Shown: positions 44,143 through 52,689 of the stretch, one piece after another
Layout: each line of letters opens with the position of its first letter
How positions within the stretch are numbered: position 1 is the first letter of the stretch
The notes under the pieces: model-generated
What the model was told of the DNA's origin: nothing
The model's input: only the letters and a program-made list of their open reading frames with translations
Database searches by the model: none
Position numbers and translations under genes: made by a program
Assembly (NCBI RefSeq): GCF_022749515.1
Contig: NZ_CP094242.1
Coordinates: 2,294,001 to 2,358,000 of the forward strand
DNA length: 64,000 bases
Source: Morococcus cerebrosus
GTDB taxonomy: Bacteria > Pseudomonadota > Gammaproteobacteria > Burkholderiales > Neisseriaceae
Reading direction: 5' to 3'

Positions 44143-44700
44143 TTAAATCGCCATCAAATCTTCTTCTTTGGCAGCCAGCGTTTTGTCGGCTTCGGCGATG
44201 TATTTGTCGGTCAGTTTTTGAACCGCCTCTTCGCCGCGACGTGCTTCATCTTCGGAAATTTCTTTGTCTTTCAAGAGTTTTTTGATGTGATCGTTTGCAT
44301 CGCGGCGCACGTTGCGGATGGACACGCGTCCTTCTTCCGCTTCGCTGCGTACGACTTTAATCAAATCTTTACGGCGCTCTTCGGTCAACATAGGCATAGG
44401 CACGCGGATCAAATCGCCGACGGCTGCCGGGTTCAGACCCAAGTTTGAATCGCGGATGGCTTTCTCGACTTTGGCCGCCATATTGCTTTCAAAAGGTTTC
44501 ACGCCGATGGTACGCGCGTCCAGAAGCGTCACGTTGGCAACTTGGCTGACCGGAACCATGCTGCCCCAGTATTCGACTTCCACTTGGTCCAACAGACCGG
44601 TATGCGCACGGCCGGTACGCACTTTCGCCAAATTCTCTTTCAGCACTTCTACCGAGCGCTGCATTTTGCTTTCCGCTGTTTTTTGAATATCGTTAATCAT
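44143..44700 (-). CDS. frr: Ribosome recycling factor
   Basis: 185 residues, standard length. Splits the post-termination ribosome with EF-G. Three-helix bundle (residues 1-30 and 105-185) with the hinge region and the conserved [24 protein letters not shown], and [13 protein letters not shown]. The usual rpsB-tsf-pyrH genes are not directly upstream in this window, so this cluster begins at frr. Confidence 0.98.
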   Translation of the reverse strand: MINDIQKTAESKMQRSVEVLKENLAKVRTGRAHTGLLDQVEVEYWGSMVPVSQVANVTLLDARTIGVKPFESNMAAKVEKAIRDSNLGLNPAAVGDLIRVPMPMLTEERRKDLIKVVRSEAEEGRVSIRNVRRDANDHIKKLLKDKEISEDEARRGEEAVQKLTDKYIAEADKTLAAKEEDLMAI

Positions 44701-44894
44701 TTTCTGCTTTCAAATAAGATACTGAATTTAAAACCTCGCTCGGACGCATGACCATCCGAACGGCAAATCAAGCTGTTAACTGCGCATAGTACCGTCATTC
44801 GGCGATTCCGACAAGGCAGGGGCGGTTTTGGGCCTTGTTTCTTAACTGATATTTAAATGCCGTTACAAATAGGATGTATAGAGGGCTGCATCAG
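44701..44894. other. Intergenic region upstream of frr, no gene seen
   Basis: About 190 bases with no open frame supported by a ribosome site and no recognised repeat. It should contain the promoter of the frr-uppS-cdsA-dxr group. Confidence 0.4.
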
Positions 44895-44942
44895 CAAAAA
44901 AGGTCGTCTGAAAACGGTTTTTCCGCTTTCAGACGACCTTCC
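44895..44942 (-). terminator. Inverted DUS pair after the TerC-like gene
   Basis: AAAAAAGGTCGTCTGAAAACGG and CTTTCAGACGACCTTCCTTT, 15 bases beyond the stop at 44957. Confidence 0.75.
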
Positions 44943-44956
44943 TTTATCCGCCAAAC

Positions 44957-45925
44957 TTATTTCTGCTGCTGACGCGTGTACACCAGCGATGTAAGGATGG
45001 ATGCGCCCAGTGCGCCGAAGACGACGGAGAGGGAAATGGAGATGGGGATGTGCACCCAGTGCATAATCAGCATTTTGATGCCGATGAAGCTCAAGACGAA
45101 GGCGAGGCCGTATTTGAGGAAGATGAAACGGTCGGCGACATCGGCAAGCAGGAAATACATGGCACGCAGCCCGAGTATGGCGAAGATGTTGGAGGTGAGG
45201 ACGATGAAGGGGTCGGTGGTTACGGCGAAGACGGCGGGAATGCTGTCCACGGCGAAGATGACGTCGCTCAACTCTATCATGATGAGGACGAGCAAAAGCG
45301 GGGTGGCGATGCGCTTGCCGTTTTCGACAGTAAAGAATTTTTCGCCTTCAAACTGATGGCTGACGGGGATGACTTTTTTAAGCCAGCCCAAAATCTTGTT
45401 TTGCGAGAGGTCCTCTTCTTCGGATTCCGGTTTCATCATATGGATGCCGGTATAGACGAGGAATGCGCCGAAAATGTAGAGAATCCATTCGAACCGCTGC
45501 ACCAGTGCCGCGCCGATAAAAATCATGAGGGCGCGCAGGACGATGGCGCCGAACACGCCGTAAAGGAGGACGCGGTGCTGGTATTTCGGGGAAACTTTGA
45601 AGTAACCGAAAATCATCAGGAAAACAAAGATGTTGTCAACGGCAAGGGATTTTTCGAGGATGTAGCCGGTGAAAAATTCGAGGGTTTTTTCTTTGGCAAC
45701 GACGGCGCCGTAAAGGGGGTTGCCTGCCAGCTCGAAATAGAGCCAGCCTGCGAAGGCACAGGATACGGCGATCCAGACGCAACTCCAGGCGACGGCTTCT
45801 TTGACACTGACTTTATGCGCGCCGCTTTTTTTAAGCGAGAGCATGTCGATGATGATCATGATGAAAACGGCGGCGAAGAACACGCCGTAGAAAAGGGGGG
45901 AGCCGACGGAAGGGTGTTCGGTCAT
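44957..45925 (-). CDS. TerC family integral membrane protein
   Basis: 322 residues with about nine membrane helices. The acidic in-membrane signatures of TerC proteins are clear: LEFFTGYILEKSLAVDNIFVFLMIF and MIELSDVIFAVDSIPAVFAVT (each quoted only in part here: EKSLAVDNIF, ELSDVIFAVDSIPA), matching manganese exporters such as Alx/MntX-like and tellurite-associated TerC. Related proteins export Mn2+ at the translocon. I see no mntR-type riboswitch (yybP-ykoY) upstream, though the 5' region is short. Single gene between DUS pairs. Confidence 0.9.
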   Translation of the reverse strand: MTEHPSVGSPLFYGVFFAAVFIMIIIDMLSLKKSGAHKVSVKEAVAWSCVWIAVSCAFAGWLYFELAGNPLYGAVVAKEKTLEFFTGYILEKSLAVDNIFVFLMIFGYFKVSPKYQHRVLLYGVFGAIVLRALMIFIGAALVQRFEWILYIFGAFLVYTGIHMMKPESEEEDLSQNKILGWLKKVIPVSHQFEGEKFFTVENGKRIATPLLLVLIMIELSDVIFAVDSIPAVFAVTTDPFIVLTSNIFAILGLRAMYFLLADVADRFIFLKYGLAFVLSFIGIKMLIMHWVHIPISISLSVVFGALGASILTSLVYTRQQQK

Positions 45926-45964
45926 GTATTCGGATTCCTTGTGATGAGGTGGTTGGATGGTGGC

Positions 45965-46001
45965 TTTTCAGACGACCCGTCGGGGAAAGGTCGTCTGAAA
46001 A
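45965..46001. repeat. Inverted DUS pair between the CopD-like and TerC-like genes
   Basis: TTTTCAGACGACCC and AAAGGTCGTCTGAAAAC, outward orientation, ending 5 bases before the stop of the CopD-like gene. Confidence 0.55.
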
Positions 46002-46005
46002 CAGC

Positions 46006-46455
46006 TTACCAAGACAAGTAAAACATGGCTTTAGCGAAAAATACGATAAACAGCATATGGGAAAATACGACGGCGTGGATGTATTTGGACCAGCCGACGG
46101 TCAGGGTGTGCCGTGCCATTTTGACGACGGCGATAGCGAAATGGACGAGGACGCTGACTGCCAACAGGATTTTGAGGGTAAGGAGCGTACCGAATGAGGT
46201 GGCGAAGGGTTGGCTCAAAAAGGGCAGGTATCGGTTGAATACCATGACGATGCCGCTGATGAAAAGCGTAATGACGACGGGCGGCATAACGCGGACGGCG
46301 CGGTAGGACATGGCGCGTTCGACTTCTCGGCGCGATTCGCGTGAGACGCGGCCGGTGTGCATGACGGACAAAACCAGCATTTCGAAAAATACGCCGCCGA
46401 CAAAGGCGATGGCGCAATAGAGGTGGATGATGTGGGCGATGGCGTAGAGACTCAT
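46006..46455 (-). CDS. CopD-like four-helix membrane protein
   Basis: 149 residues with four membrane helices. Conserved histidines at the helix ends (AHIIHLYCAIAFVGGVFFE, VLVHFAIAVVKMARH, YIHAVVFSHML; quoted in part) match the CopD / small cytochrome-like membrane family, in which they bind haem or copper. Proposed substrate is inference. It lies between terC-like and FUSC genes on the same strand. Confidence 0.75.
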   Translation of the reverse strand: MSLYAIAHIIHLYCAIAFVGGVFFEMLVLSVMHTGRVSRESRREVERAMSYRAVRVMPPVVITLFISGIVMVFNRYLPFLSQPFATSFGTLLTLKILLAVSVLVHFAIAVVKMARHTLTVGWSKYIHAVVFSHMLFIVFFAKAMFYLSW

Positions 46456-46509
46456 GACCGTGTTCCAAGTGGGATATTCGGGTGAAATTGTATCATCAGT
46501 CGGACGTTT

Positions 46510-47655
46510 TCAGACGACCTCTTCTTCCAAATCGCCTTCGCGGGTTTCGCGCAGGTGTTCACGCAGGCGTTGGAGTTCGTGTTTGTCCAGCCACTTGCGG
46601 CGGCTGCGTTGCAGGAGGATGACGAGTGCGGAGATTTCGTTGCGCATATTGGTGCTGAGCCAGAGGAAGCCTTGCCATTCGTAATGGAGGCGGGCAGCGA
46701 GTTTGCCCAGCTCGGGATTGATGGAGGTGTCGATGCGGATGCGGCGGGCGTAGTGGCCTTTGATGAGGCGGACGGTCAGGCGCAGGTCGCGTTGGAGGCG
46801 GTTGAAATGGCGGTCGAGCAGGCGGATTTCGTGTTCGTTGAGGGTAGGGGCTTGCAGCTTGGCGGCGGTGGTGAGGAGCAGCTCGGTGGTGTTGACGATT
46901 TTGCGGTGGGCGTGCTGCATGGCTTCCATCATGGCGGGGCTGATGTGGCTTTCGCCTGATGTAGCAGCGAGGTGGCTGCGGCTTTTGACCATGCGGGCGT
47001 TGATTTGGCGCATTTTGACCATGTTTTGCTCCAGCCGCTCGCGGGTCATGCGTTTGCCGTTGCTGATTTCGGCAATCATTTTGCCGCATTCGGTCAGGTT
47101 GTCGGCAAGCATAAACCGCCACATGAGCGTGGAGCGCAGGGGAAGGAGTTTGGCGGCGACAATGGCGATGGCGGCGCCGATCAGGACGTTCATGGCGCGC
47201 ATAAGCCCGCTGTCGAGCCAGTTGTTGCTGTTGTCGCCGATGAGCATGCACATGGTCAGTCCGGCAAGCATGGGGACGTAGCCGTTTTTGCCGACCGCCG
47301 CCCAACCTGCGGCTGCGCTGGCGGTGCCAACGGTCAGGTAAAAGAGAATGCCGCCGTGGAAGTAGTGCTGGTTGAGCCACAACAGGGTCAAACCCGCGCC
47401 CAAGCCGATGACGGTGCCGAGCATACGTTCGACGGCTTTGGAGTAAATCGCGCCTTGAAATTGGAGCATGCCGAGTACGACGAATACGGTCATGCCTATC
47501 CATTCGCCGTGTTGGAGGTGGAGGAGTTTGGCGAGCAGGGTGGCAAACAGTACGGCCAGTCCGAGCCGGACGGCGTGTATGAGGCGGCGGTAGCGGTAGC
47601 GTTCGTAGGAGTTGAGCCAGCGTTTGACGAAGCGTTCGCGTTGTGAGGCGTTCAT
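46510..47655 (-). CDS. FUSC family inner-membrane transporter-like protein
   Basis: 381 residues. An N-terminal membrane half of about six helices (LIHAVRLGLAVLFATLLAKL, WIGMTVFVVLGML, GTVIGLGAGLTLLWL and others) is followed by a long soluble helical part (about 185-370) rich in Arg and His. This is the FUSC / aromatic acid exporter layout (YhcP/AaeB-like), but with one half rather than a duplication, so a homodimer is likely. Substrate unknown. The C-terminus EGDLEEEVV is acidic and is encoded in part by a DUS. Confidence 0.85.
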   Translation of the reverse strand: MNASQRERFVKRWLNSYERYRYRRLIHAVRLGLAVLFATLLAKLLHLQHGEWIGMTVFVVLGMLQFQGAIYSKAVERMLGTVIGLGAGLTLLWLNQHYFHGGILFYLTVGTASAAAGWAAVGKNGYVPMLAGLTMCMLIGDNSNNWLDSGLMRAMNVLIGAAIAIVAAKLLPLRSTLMWRFMLADNLTECGKMIAEISNGKRMTRERLEQNMVKMRQINARMVKSRSHLAATSGESHISPAMMEAMQHAHRKIVNTTELLLTTAAKLQAPTLNEHEIRLLDRHFNRLQRDLRLTVRLIKGHYARRIRIDTSINPELGKLAARLHYEWQGFLWLSTNMRNEISALVILLQRSRRKWLDKHELQRLREHLRETREGDLEEEVV

Positions 47656-47737
47656 GATTGGGCTATCTTGTTGAGATTTTTGGGTTTATCGGGCGGTATT
47701 GTAACGGGAATCAGGCAATACGGACAGGATGGAAGGC

Positions 47738-47780
47738 AAGGTCGTCTGAAACCCCCAATACTGCTTTTAGACGACCTTTA
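47738..47780 (-). terminator. Inverted DUS pair overlapping the phrB stop codon
   Basis: AAGGTCGTCTGAAAC and TTTTAGACGACCTTTA; the right arm (one mismatch) includes the phrB stop at 47778-47780. Confidence 0.65.
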
Positions 47781-49061
47781 AGGCGCGACGACGGGCAGCG
47801 GATAGCCGTGTGCGTCAATTTCAGACGAGGCGAGCCACGGGGTATGGACGAGGTTGACAGGCAGGTGCGCCAATTCGGGGATGTGGCGGCGGACGAATGT
47901 GCCGTCCGGATCAAGCCGGCGGGCGGTTTGGATAATGTCGATAGAATGCCGGCAGGCGTTGCGGGCAGCGGTTTGCCAGTTGCCCACGTTCAGCGCGGGG
48001 TCGAAATCGGTTTGTTGCTCGGCAAACCAAACAATGCCGTGTTCAGATGGTTGATGCAGGATGCCGCACAAAAATTCTGCCGTCAGGGAGCGCAGGGCGG
48101 GATGCAGCCAGCCGCTCGATTTCAGGCTGCGCATGGCGGCATCGATGAGCGGGAAACCTGTTTTCCCTTGCCTCCAGCATTCCGTCAGGTCGTCTGAAAA
48201 CGTTGCAGACACGGCAGCAGATTCAGGCTCGATGCGGGCGCGGTGGTAAGCAAGCTGCTGATAGAAATCGCGCCGTATCAAATTGTCCAACCAAGCATCT
48301 GCGCCCTGCCCTGCGGCTTCAGTCGCCAACACGCGCGGCGAAATGCAACCTGCGCTCAAATACGCGCTCAAGCGGCTGGTGCCTTTTCTGGCAGGGAAAT
48401 CCTTCATAATCGGATAAAACCCGATATTTTCTTCAAACTGCCGCCATTGTTTGTCCGCTTCATCTTCTCCGCCGCGCTGCGCAGAAACCATATCCTGCTG
48501 CCCGTTCCACGCAGGAAATGACGGCATTTCAACAGAGGCCGTCTGAAAAATTTCAACGCATCCGCCTCCCGCATCCTGCCCGCCGAACCGCTGCCGAAAC
48601 AAAGCCAGCCACGCTTCTTTATAATGCGGGAAGTCGGTGTAAGGCGCGCCGTGACTGCCCATGATTTCTGCCTTGGCGAATATGGCACGGTCGTTAACAC
48701 GCTCGAACGCAACGCCTTGTTCATCCAAAATCCGCCAAATGCGGTTATCTTGCCCGATTTCAGGCGACGTATAGGCTTCGTCTGCAATTACGGTCTGAAC
48801 ATTCAACCGCGTCGCCAAAGCAGGCAATTCTTCCACACGGTTCACCACATACAAAGCCACGCCGCGCGCCGCCAGCGATCTATGCAAAGCCGCTGCCGCC
48901 TGATAATGAAACCAATCCTGACGCGGATTGGGGATTTCAGACGACCCCTGAGCCACCCACACGCCTGCCACAGGCAATCCCCGCTTCACGGCGGCGGACA
49001 ACGCGGCGTTGTCGCGTATGCGCAGGTTGCGGCGGAACCAGACCAATGTATGTGCTTGCAT
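47778..49061 (-). CDS. phrB: Deoxyribodipyrimidine photolyase
   Basis: 427 residues, shorter than E. coli Phr (472). Repairs UV-induced cyclobutane dimers with blue light. N-terminal antenna domain (HTLVWFRRNLRIRDNAALS) and C-terminal FAD domain with FPARKGTSRLSAYLSAGCISP, RRDFYQQLAYH, LIDAAMRSLKSSGWLHPALR and DFDPALNVGNWQT. The start MQAHTLVWF was chosen from the family; the long upstream extension is rejected. Two minority AGGCCGTCTGAA uptake copies lie within and just upstream of the gene (48536, 49132). Confidence 0.95.
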   Translation of the reverse strand: MQAHTLVWFRRNLRIRDNAALSAAVKRGLPVAGVWVAQGSSEIPNPRQDWFHYQAAAALHRSLAARGVALYVVNRVEELPALATRLNVQTVIADEAYTSPEIGQDNRIWRILDEQGVAFERVNDRAIFAKAEIMGSHGAPYTDFPHYKEAWLALFRQRFGGQDAGGGCVEIFQTASVEMPSFPAWNGQQDMVSAQRGGEDEADKQWRQFEENIGFYPIMKDFPARKGTSRLSAYLSAGCISPRVLATEAAGQGADAWLDNLIRRDFYQQLAYHRARIEPESAAVSATFSDDLTECWRQGKTGFPLIDAAMRSLKSSGWLHPALRSLTAEFLCGILHQPSEHGIVWFAEQQTDFDPALNVGNWQTAARNACRHSIDIIQTARRLDPDGTFVRRHIPELAHLPVNLVHTPWLASSEIDAHGYPLPVVAP

Positions 49062-49533
49062 GGCGATGTCGTCTGAAAGGGATAAGGCGTTTGATTTTAG
49101 CAGAAATTTTGCGAGGACAAGGCGGACGGTTTTCAGACGGCCTTTAGGCAGATAACAGATAAAGTGGATTCGGAATAACGCAGCTATAGCAAACATACTT
49201 AACTTTAAATCCGGCATGCCATCAAATTCTGTCATTCCCGTGCAGGCGGGAATCCATCGTGAAACTTGAGAAACCTTGATTTGAAAAACAGTTTCTGGGT
49301 TTCAAAAATGGATTCTCGCCTGCGCGGGAATGACGAAAACCGATAATTTGCGTATCGAAAATAAAGTCATTTAGCTAAATGTTCATCCACTATCGTTTTA
49401 ACCGGGTTCGAAGCGGCAAATCGAATTTCCAAAGCCGACATTTCATCGTCGTGAAGAAGCAGGGAAAACCTCAACCTCTCCACCGAATACGGATATCCGG
49501 CCTGCAATCTGAATTTGTCTGCCCAAACAAACC
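49062..49533. other. Gene-poor region between phrB and proB
   Basis: About 470 bases. It holds the NIME repeat, a TATAGCAAAC...CTTTAAATCC fragment at 49187-49212 that resembles one end of the 30300-type element, ATCCACTATC at 49385 that resembles the other, and an open minus-strand stretch (49367 to about 49570) without a convincing start codon. No gene is called. Confidence 0.5.
49231..49334. repeat. dRS3-bounded NIME-type repeat, 104 bp
   Basis: Arms GTCATTCCCGTGCAGGCGGG (continuing AATCCAT) and ATGGATTCTCGCCTGCGCGG (continuing GAATGAC) are inverted copies of dRS3 flanking a 50-base spacer. This is the neisserial intergenic mosaic element design. Confidence 0.8.
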
Positions 49534-49576
49534 AAAGGTCGTCTGAAACCGCATTTTTGAGTTTCAGACGACCTTA
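49534..49576 (-). terminator. Inverted DUS pair after proB
   Basis: AAAGGTCGTCTGAAAC and GTTTCAGACGACCTTA, 22 bases past the proB stop. Confidence 0.75.
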
Positions 49577-49597
49577 TATATTTACTTTTCCCCTTCC

Positions 49598-50722
49598 CTA
49601 CCAATGCGACGCCATATTGTCGCGGTGGATGAGTTCGTCTTCGTGGGCGTAGCCTAATTTTTCGGCGATGCGCTCGGACGGGGTTTGCAGGATTTTGGCG
49701 GTTTCGCCGCTGCTGTAATTGGTGAGGCCGCGGGCGATTTCTTTGCCGTCGGTATCGAGGATGGCGACGAGTTCGCCGCGGTGGAAATGTCCGTCCGTGC
49801 GGATGCAGCCGACGGGCAGCAGGCTGGCGTGCTGTTCGGTCAGGGCTTTTGCCGCGCCGCTATCGACGGTCAGGCTGCCGGCGGTTTGGACGTGTCCGAG
49901 CAGCCATTGTTTGCGGGCGGCGACGCGGCTGTGTGCGCTGGTAAAGAGCGTGCCTATGCTTTCGCCTTGTTTGAGGCGGACGAGGACGTCGGGTTCGCCG
50001 CCCCATGCGACGACGGTGGCGGCTCCGCTGAGTGCGGCGCGTTTGGCGGCGGTGACTTTGGTGTACATGCCGCCGGTGCCGACGCTGCTGCCCGCACCGC
50101 CCGCCATGCTTTCGAGGTCGGGATGGTCGGCTGCGATGGTCGGAATCAGTTTGGCTTGCGGATTTTTGCGCGGGTCGCTGTCGTACAGGCCTTTTTGGTC
50201 GGTCAGAAGGACGAGTGCGTCGGCTTCGATGAGGTTGGTCACGAGCGCACCGAGGGTGTCGTTGTCGCCGAGTTTGATTTCGTCGGTGGTAACGGTGTCG
50301 TTTTCATTGATGACGGGGACGATGCCTTTGGACAACAGGGTTTGCAAGGTGCTGCGGGCGTTGAGGTAGCGGGTGCGGTTGCTCAAATCGTCGTGGGTGA
50401 GCAGGATTTGGGCGGTGCGGATGCCGTGCGGTGCGAACGCGTTTTCGTAGGCTTGGGCGATGCCGGTTTGCCCGACGGCGGCGGCGGCTTGCAGCTCGTT
50501 GATGGCGGTGGGGCGTTTGCTCCAGCCCAGCCGTTTGATGCCTTCGGCGATGGCGCCGCTGGAAACGAGGACGGTTTGCACGCCTTGTTTGCCCAGTTCG
50601 GCGATTTGTGCCGCCCAACGGTCGAGTGCGGCTTGGTCTATGCCTTTGCCGCCCGCGGTAACGAGGCTGGAGCCGACTTTGACGACAAGGGTGCGGATGT
50701 TGGAGAGATTTTGCAGGGACAT
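49598..50722 (-). CDS. proB: Glutamate 5-kinase
   Basis: 374 residues. First enzyme of proline synthesis, feedback-inhibited by proline. Amino acid kinase domain (about 1-255: [56 protein letters not shown]) followed by a C-terminal PUA domain (about 275-365: [23 protein letters not shown]). proA is not adjacent. It starts near a DUF2818 gene but with a DUS-containing gap, so probably its own unit. Confidence 0.97.
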   Translation of the reverse strand: MSLQNLSNIRTLVVKVGSSLVTAGGKGIDQAALDRWAAQIAELGKQGVQTVLVSSGAIAEGIKRLGWSKRPTAINELQAAAAVGQTGIAQAYENAFAPHGIRTAQILLTHDDLSNRTRYLNARSTLQTLLSKGIVPVINENDTVTTDEIKLGDNDTLGALVTNLIEADALVLLTDQKGLYDSDPRKNPQAKLIPTIAADHPDLESMAGGAGSSVGTGGMYTKVTAAKRAALSGAATVVAWGGEPDVLVRLKQGESIGTLFTSAHSRVAARKQWLLGHVQTAGSLTVDSGAAKALTEQHASLLPVGCIRTDGHFHRGELVAILDTDGKEIARGLTNYSSGETAKILQTPSERIAEKLGYAHEDELIHRDNMASHW

Positions 50723-50776
50723 GGTTTTTCTCGTTTGTTCGGGGTGGCGGGATAGGCGGGAGGTCGTCTGAAAAGC

Positions 50777-51076
50777 TTATTCGCGGTTGCGCGCGTGCCA
50801 GAAATAACGCCATACGAAACAAGGGAAGGCGAATATCAGGTAGAGGCAGACTACGGTGGCGTAAAATTCCCAGTCTTGATGCTGAACCGCGCCAGCGCGG
50901 GATTCGAGAATGTAGGCGAGGACCGCGGTCAGGATGAAGCCTGCCGCCAATTCGACGAGGTGATGCCCGATATGTTTGCGCTTGAGCTGGAATACACCGA
51001 AAAATTTGGTGGTAACGAAGGGGGCATTGGCGAAGATGAGTGCCAATACCAAAAGGATGTACATGGATGCGGTCAT
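50777..51076 (-). CDS. DUF2818 family small membrane protein, next to nuoN
   Basis: 99 residues with about three membrane helices: YILLVLALIFANAPFVT, HLVELAAGFILTAVLAYIL and FYATVVCLYLIFAFPCFVW. The pattern NAPF..TKFFG...K...HHLVEL..G is that of DUF2818. In many betaproteobacteria this gene directly follows nuoN, as here (gap 128 bases), which suggests a link to complex I assembly or stability, unproven. Confidence 0.8.
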   Translation of the reverse strand: MTASMYILLVLALIFANAPFVTTKFFGVFQLKRKHIGHHLVELAAGFILTAVLAYILESRAGAVQHQDWEFYATVVCLYLIFAFPCFVWRYFWHARNRE

Positions 51077-51094
51077 GATGTATGTGTCTTTCTG

Positions 51095-51134
51095 TTTTCA
51101 GACGGCCTCTTTGATTCAAAAGGTCGTCTGAAAA
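51095..51134. repeat. Mixed-dialect inverted DUS pair between nuoN and DUF2818
   Basis: TTTTCAGACGGCCTC and AAAGGTCGTCTGAAAA: one arm is the AGGCCGTCTGAA form, the other AGGTCGTCTGAA. Outward orientation. Confidence 0.6.
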
Positions 51135-51204
51135 AACAATCTTGGGCTGCGTATCTTAACAAAAACGGCAGCCTCTGACACGGCTGCCGTTTCGGTTCAT
51201 CACT

Positions 51205-52680
51205 TTACAAGGTGTTTTCCAAAGCCCTAGCACACCAGTCAATCACCGTTTGCGGCATGATGCCCCACAAAATCAGCAGGAACGCGTTGACGCTTAGGAA
51301 GAATTTGGCGGCATAGTTGCTGCCGACGGGTTGGTCATGGGTAGATTCGTCGAAATACATCACTTTGACCACGCGCAGGTAGTAGAACGCGCCGATTAAC
51401 GACATCACCACGGCGAACACGGCAAGTACGATGTATGTGCTGCCCGCCATGGCGGCGTTTTGGGCGGTCGATGCGCTCAACAAAGCCTTAATCACGCCGA
51501 ATTTGGCGTAAAAGCCCATCAGCGGCGGAATACCCGCCATTGAGAACATCGCCAACAGCATCAGGAAGGCAAACCAAGCATGGCGTTGGTTCAAACCTGC
51601 CAAGTCTTTGATTTCTTCGCACTCAATATTGTCGGTGGACAATACCATCAATATGCCGAAACCGACCGCCGCCATCAGCGCGTAAGTAATGGCGTAATAC
51701 AAACCCGCCGCGAAACCGACCGCCCCCGCCATAAACGCCAGCAGGATGAAGCCCATATGCGATATGGTGGAATAGGCGAGCATACGTTTGATGTTGGCCT
51801 GCATGATGGCGGCGAGGTTACCGATCAAAAGCGATGCCACCGCCAACACGGCGAACATCTGCGACCAGTCGTGATGCACCGTTCCCAAACCGGTAACCAA
51901 GATGCGGAAGGCAAAGACGACGGCGGCAATTTTCGGCGCCGTACCGACAAAGGCGGCAACGGATGTCGGCGCGCCGTGATACACGTCGGGCACCCACATA
52001 TGAAACGGCACCGCGCCCAGTTTGAACGCCACCGCCACGACGATAAACACCAGCCCCAGTTTCAACAGCCATTCGTTGGCAAGCTCGCTGTACGACGACG
52101 CCAAAACAGTGGCGAATTCGAGCGAACCCGTCGCGCCGTAGACCATCGAAATGCCGTAGAGCAACAGGCCGGAAGCCAGCGCGCCCAAGACGAAATATTT
52201 GAGCGCGGCTTCGGCGGAGCGACCGGAATCGCGGCGCAGCGCAATCATGGCATAAAGCGACAGCGACAAAAGTTCCAAACCGATATAGGCGGTCAGGAAA
52301 TGCGCCGCACTCACCATCACGCTCATGCCTAACAGGGCAAACAACGACAGAGTATAAAACTCGCCTTTAAAAATACCGCGCGCCTGATTATAGGGCTTGC
52401 TGTAAATAAACAGCCCGAAGGTCAGTCCGTACAACACCAGCTTGGACAGGCGCGACATACCGTCGGCAATATACATTCCGTGAAACGCCAACGTACTGCC
52501 TTGCTCCCACACCGCCAGTTGCGTAACCGCCACGATAATGACGGTTCCCAAGCTCATCAGATGGGTCAGATAGCGGTTTTCATCGCTAATCCACAAATCT
52601 GCCAGCAATACGGCAATCAGCAGCGCAAACAGCACGATTTCGGGCATGGCAGGCATTAAGTTCAAATCAATCAAGTTCAT
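51205..52680 (-). CDS. nuoN: NADH-quinone oxidoreductase subunit N
   Basis: 491 residues, 14 membrane helices, antiporter-like proton-pumping subunit of complex I. Key features are FLTAYIGLELLSLSLYAMIAL with the conserved Glu, VAVAFKLGAVPFHMWVPDVYHGAP with the Lys, and LAYSTISHMGFI. The ATG at 52680 (MNLIDLNLMPAMP) was preferred to a GTG two codons upstream for its GAGG ribosome site; nuoM ends 9 bases before. Last nuo gene of the operon. Confidence 0.97.
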   Translation of the reverse strand: MNLIDLNLMPAMPEIVLFALLIAVLLADLWISDENRYLTHLMSLGTVIIVAVTQLAVWEQGSTLAFHGMYIADGMSRLSKLVLYGLTFGLFIYSKPYNQARGIFKGEFYTLSLFALLGMSVMVSAAHFLTAYIGLELLSLSLYAMIALRRDSGRSAEAALKYFVLGALASGLLLYGISMVYGATGSLEFATVLASSYSELANEWLLKLGLVFIVVAVAFKLGAVPFHMWVPDVYHGAPTSVAAFVGTAPKIAAVVFAFRILVTGLGTVHHDWSQMFAVLAVASLLIGNLAAIMQANIKRMLAYSTISHMGFILLAFMAGAVGFAAGLYYAITYALMAAVGFGILMVLSTDNIECEEIKDLAGLNQRHAWFAFLMLLAMFSMAGIPPLMGFYAKFGVIKALLSASTAQNAAMAGSTYIVLAVFAVVMSLIGAFYYLRVVKVMYFDESTHDQPVGSNYAAKFFLSVNAFLLILWGIMPQTVIDWCARALENTL

Positions 52681-52689
52681 TCGCACACC

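Noticed and set aside
45050..46021. Acidic open frame of 323 codons on the plus strand
   Set aside because: Antisense of the TerC-like gene; the Asp/Glu/His richness mirrors codons for hydrophobic residues on the other strand.
49062..49235. N-terminal extension of phrB by 58 residues
   Set aside because: Family members begin at MQAHTLVWFRRN-like sequence; the extension crosses two DUS copies and repeat DNA.
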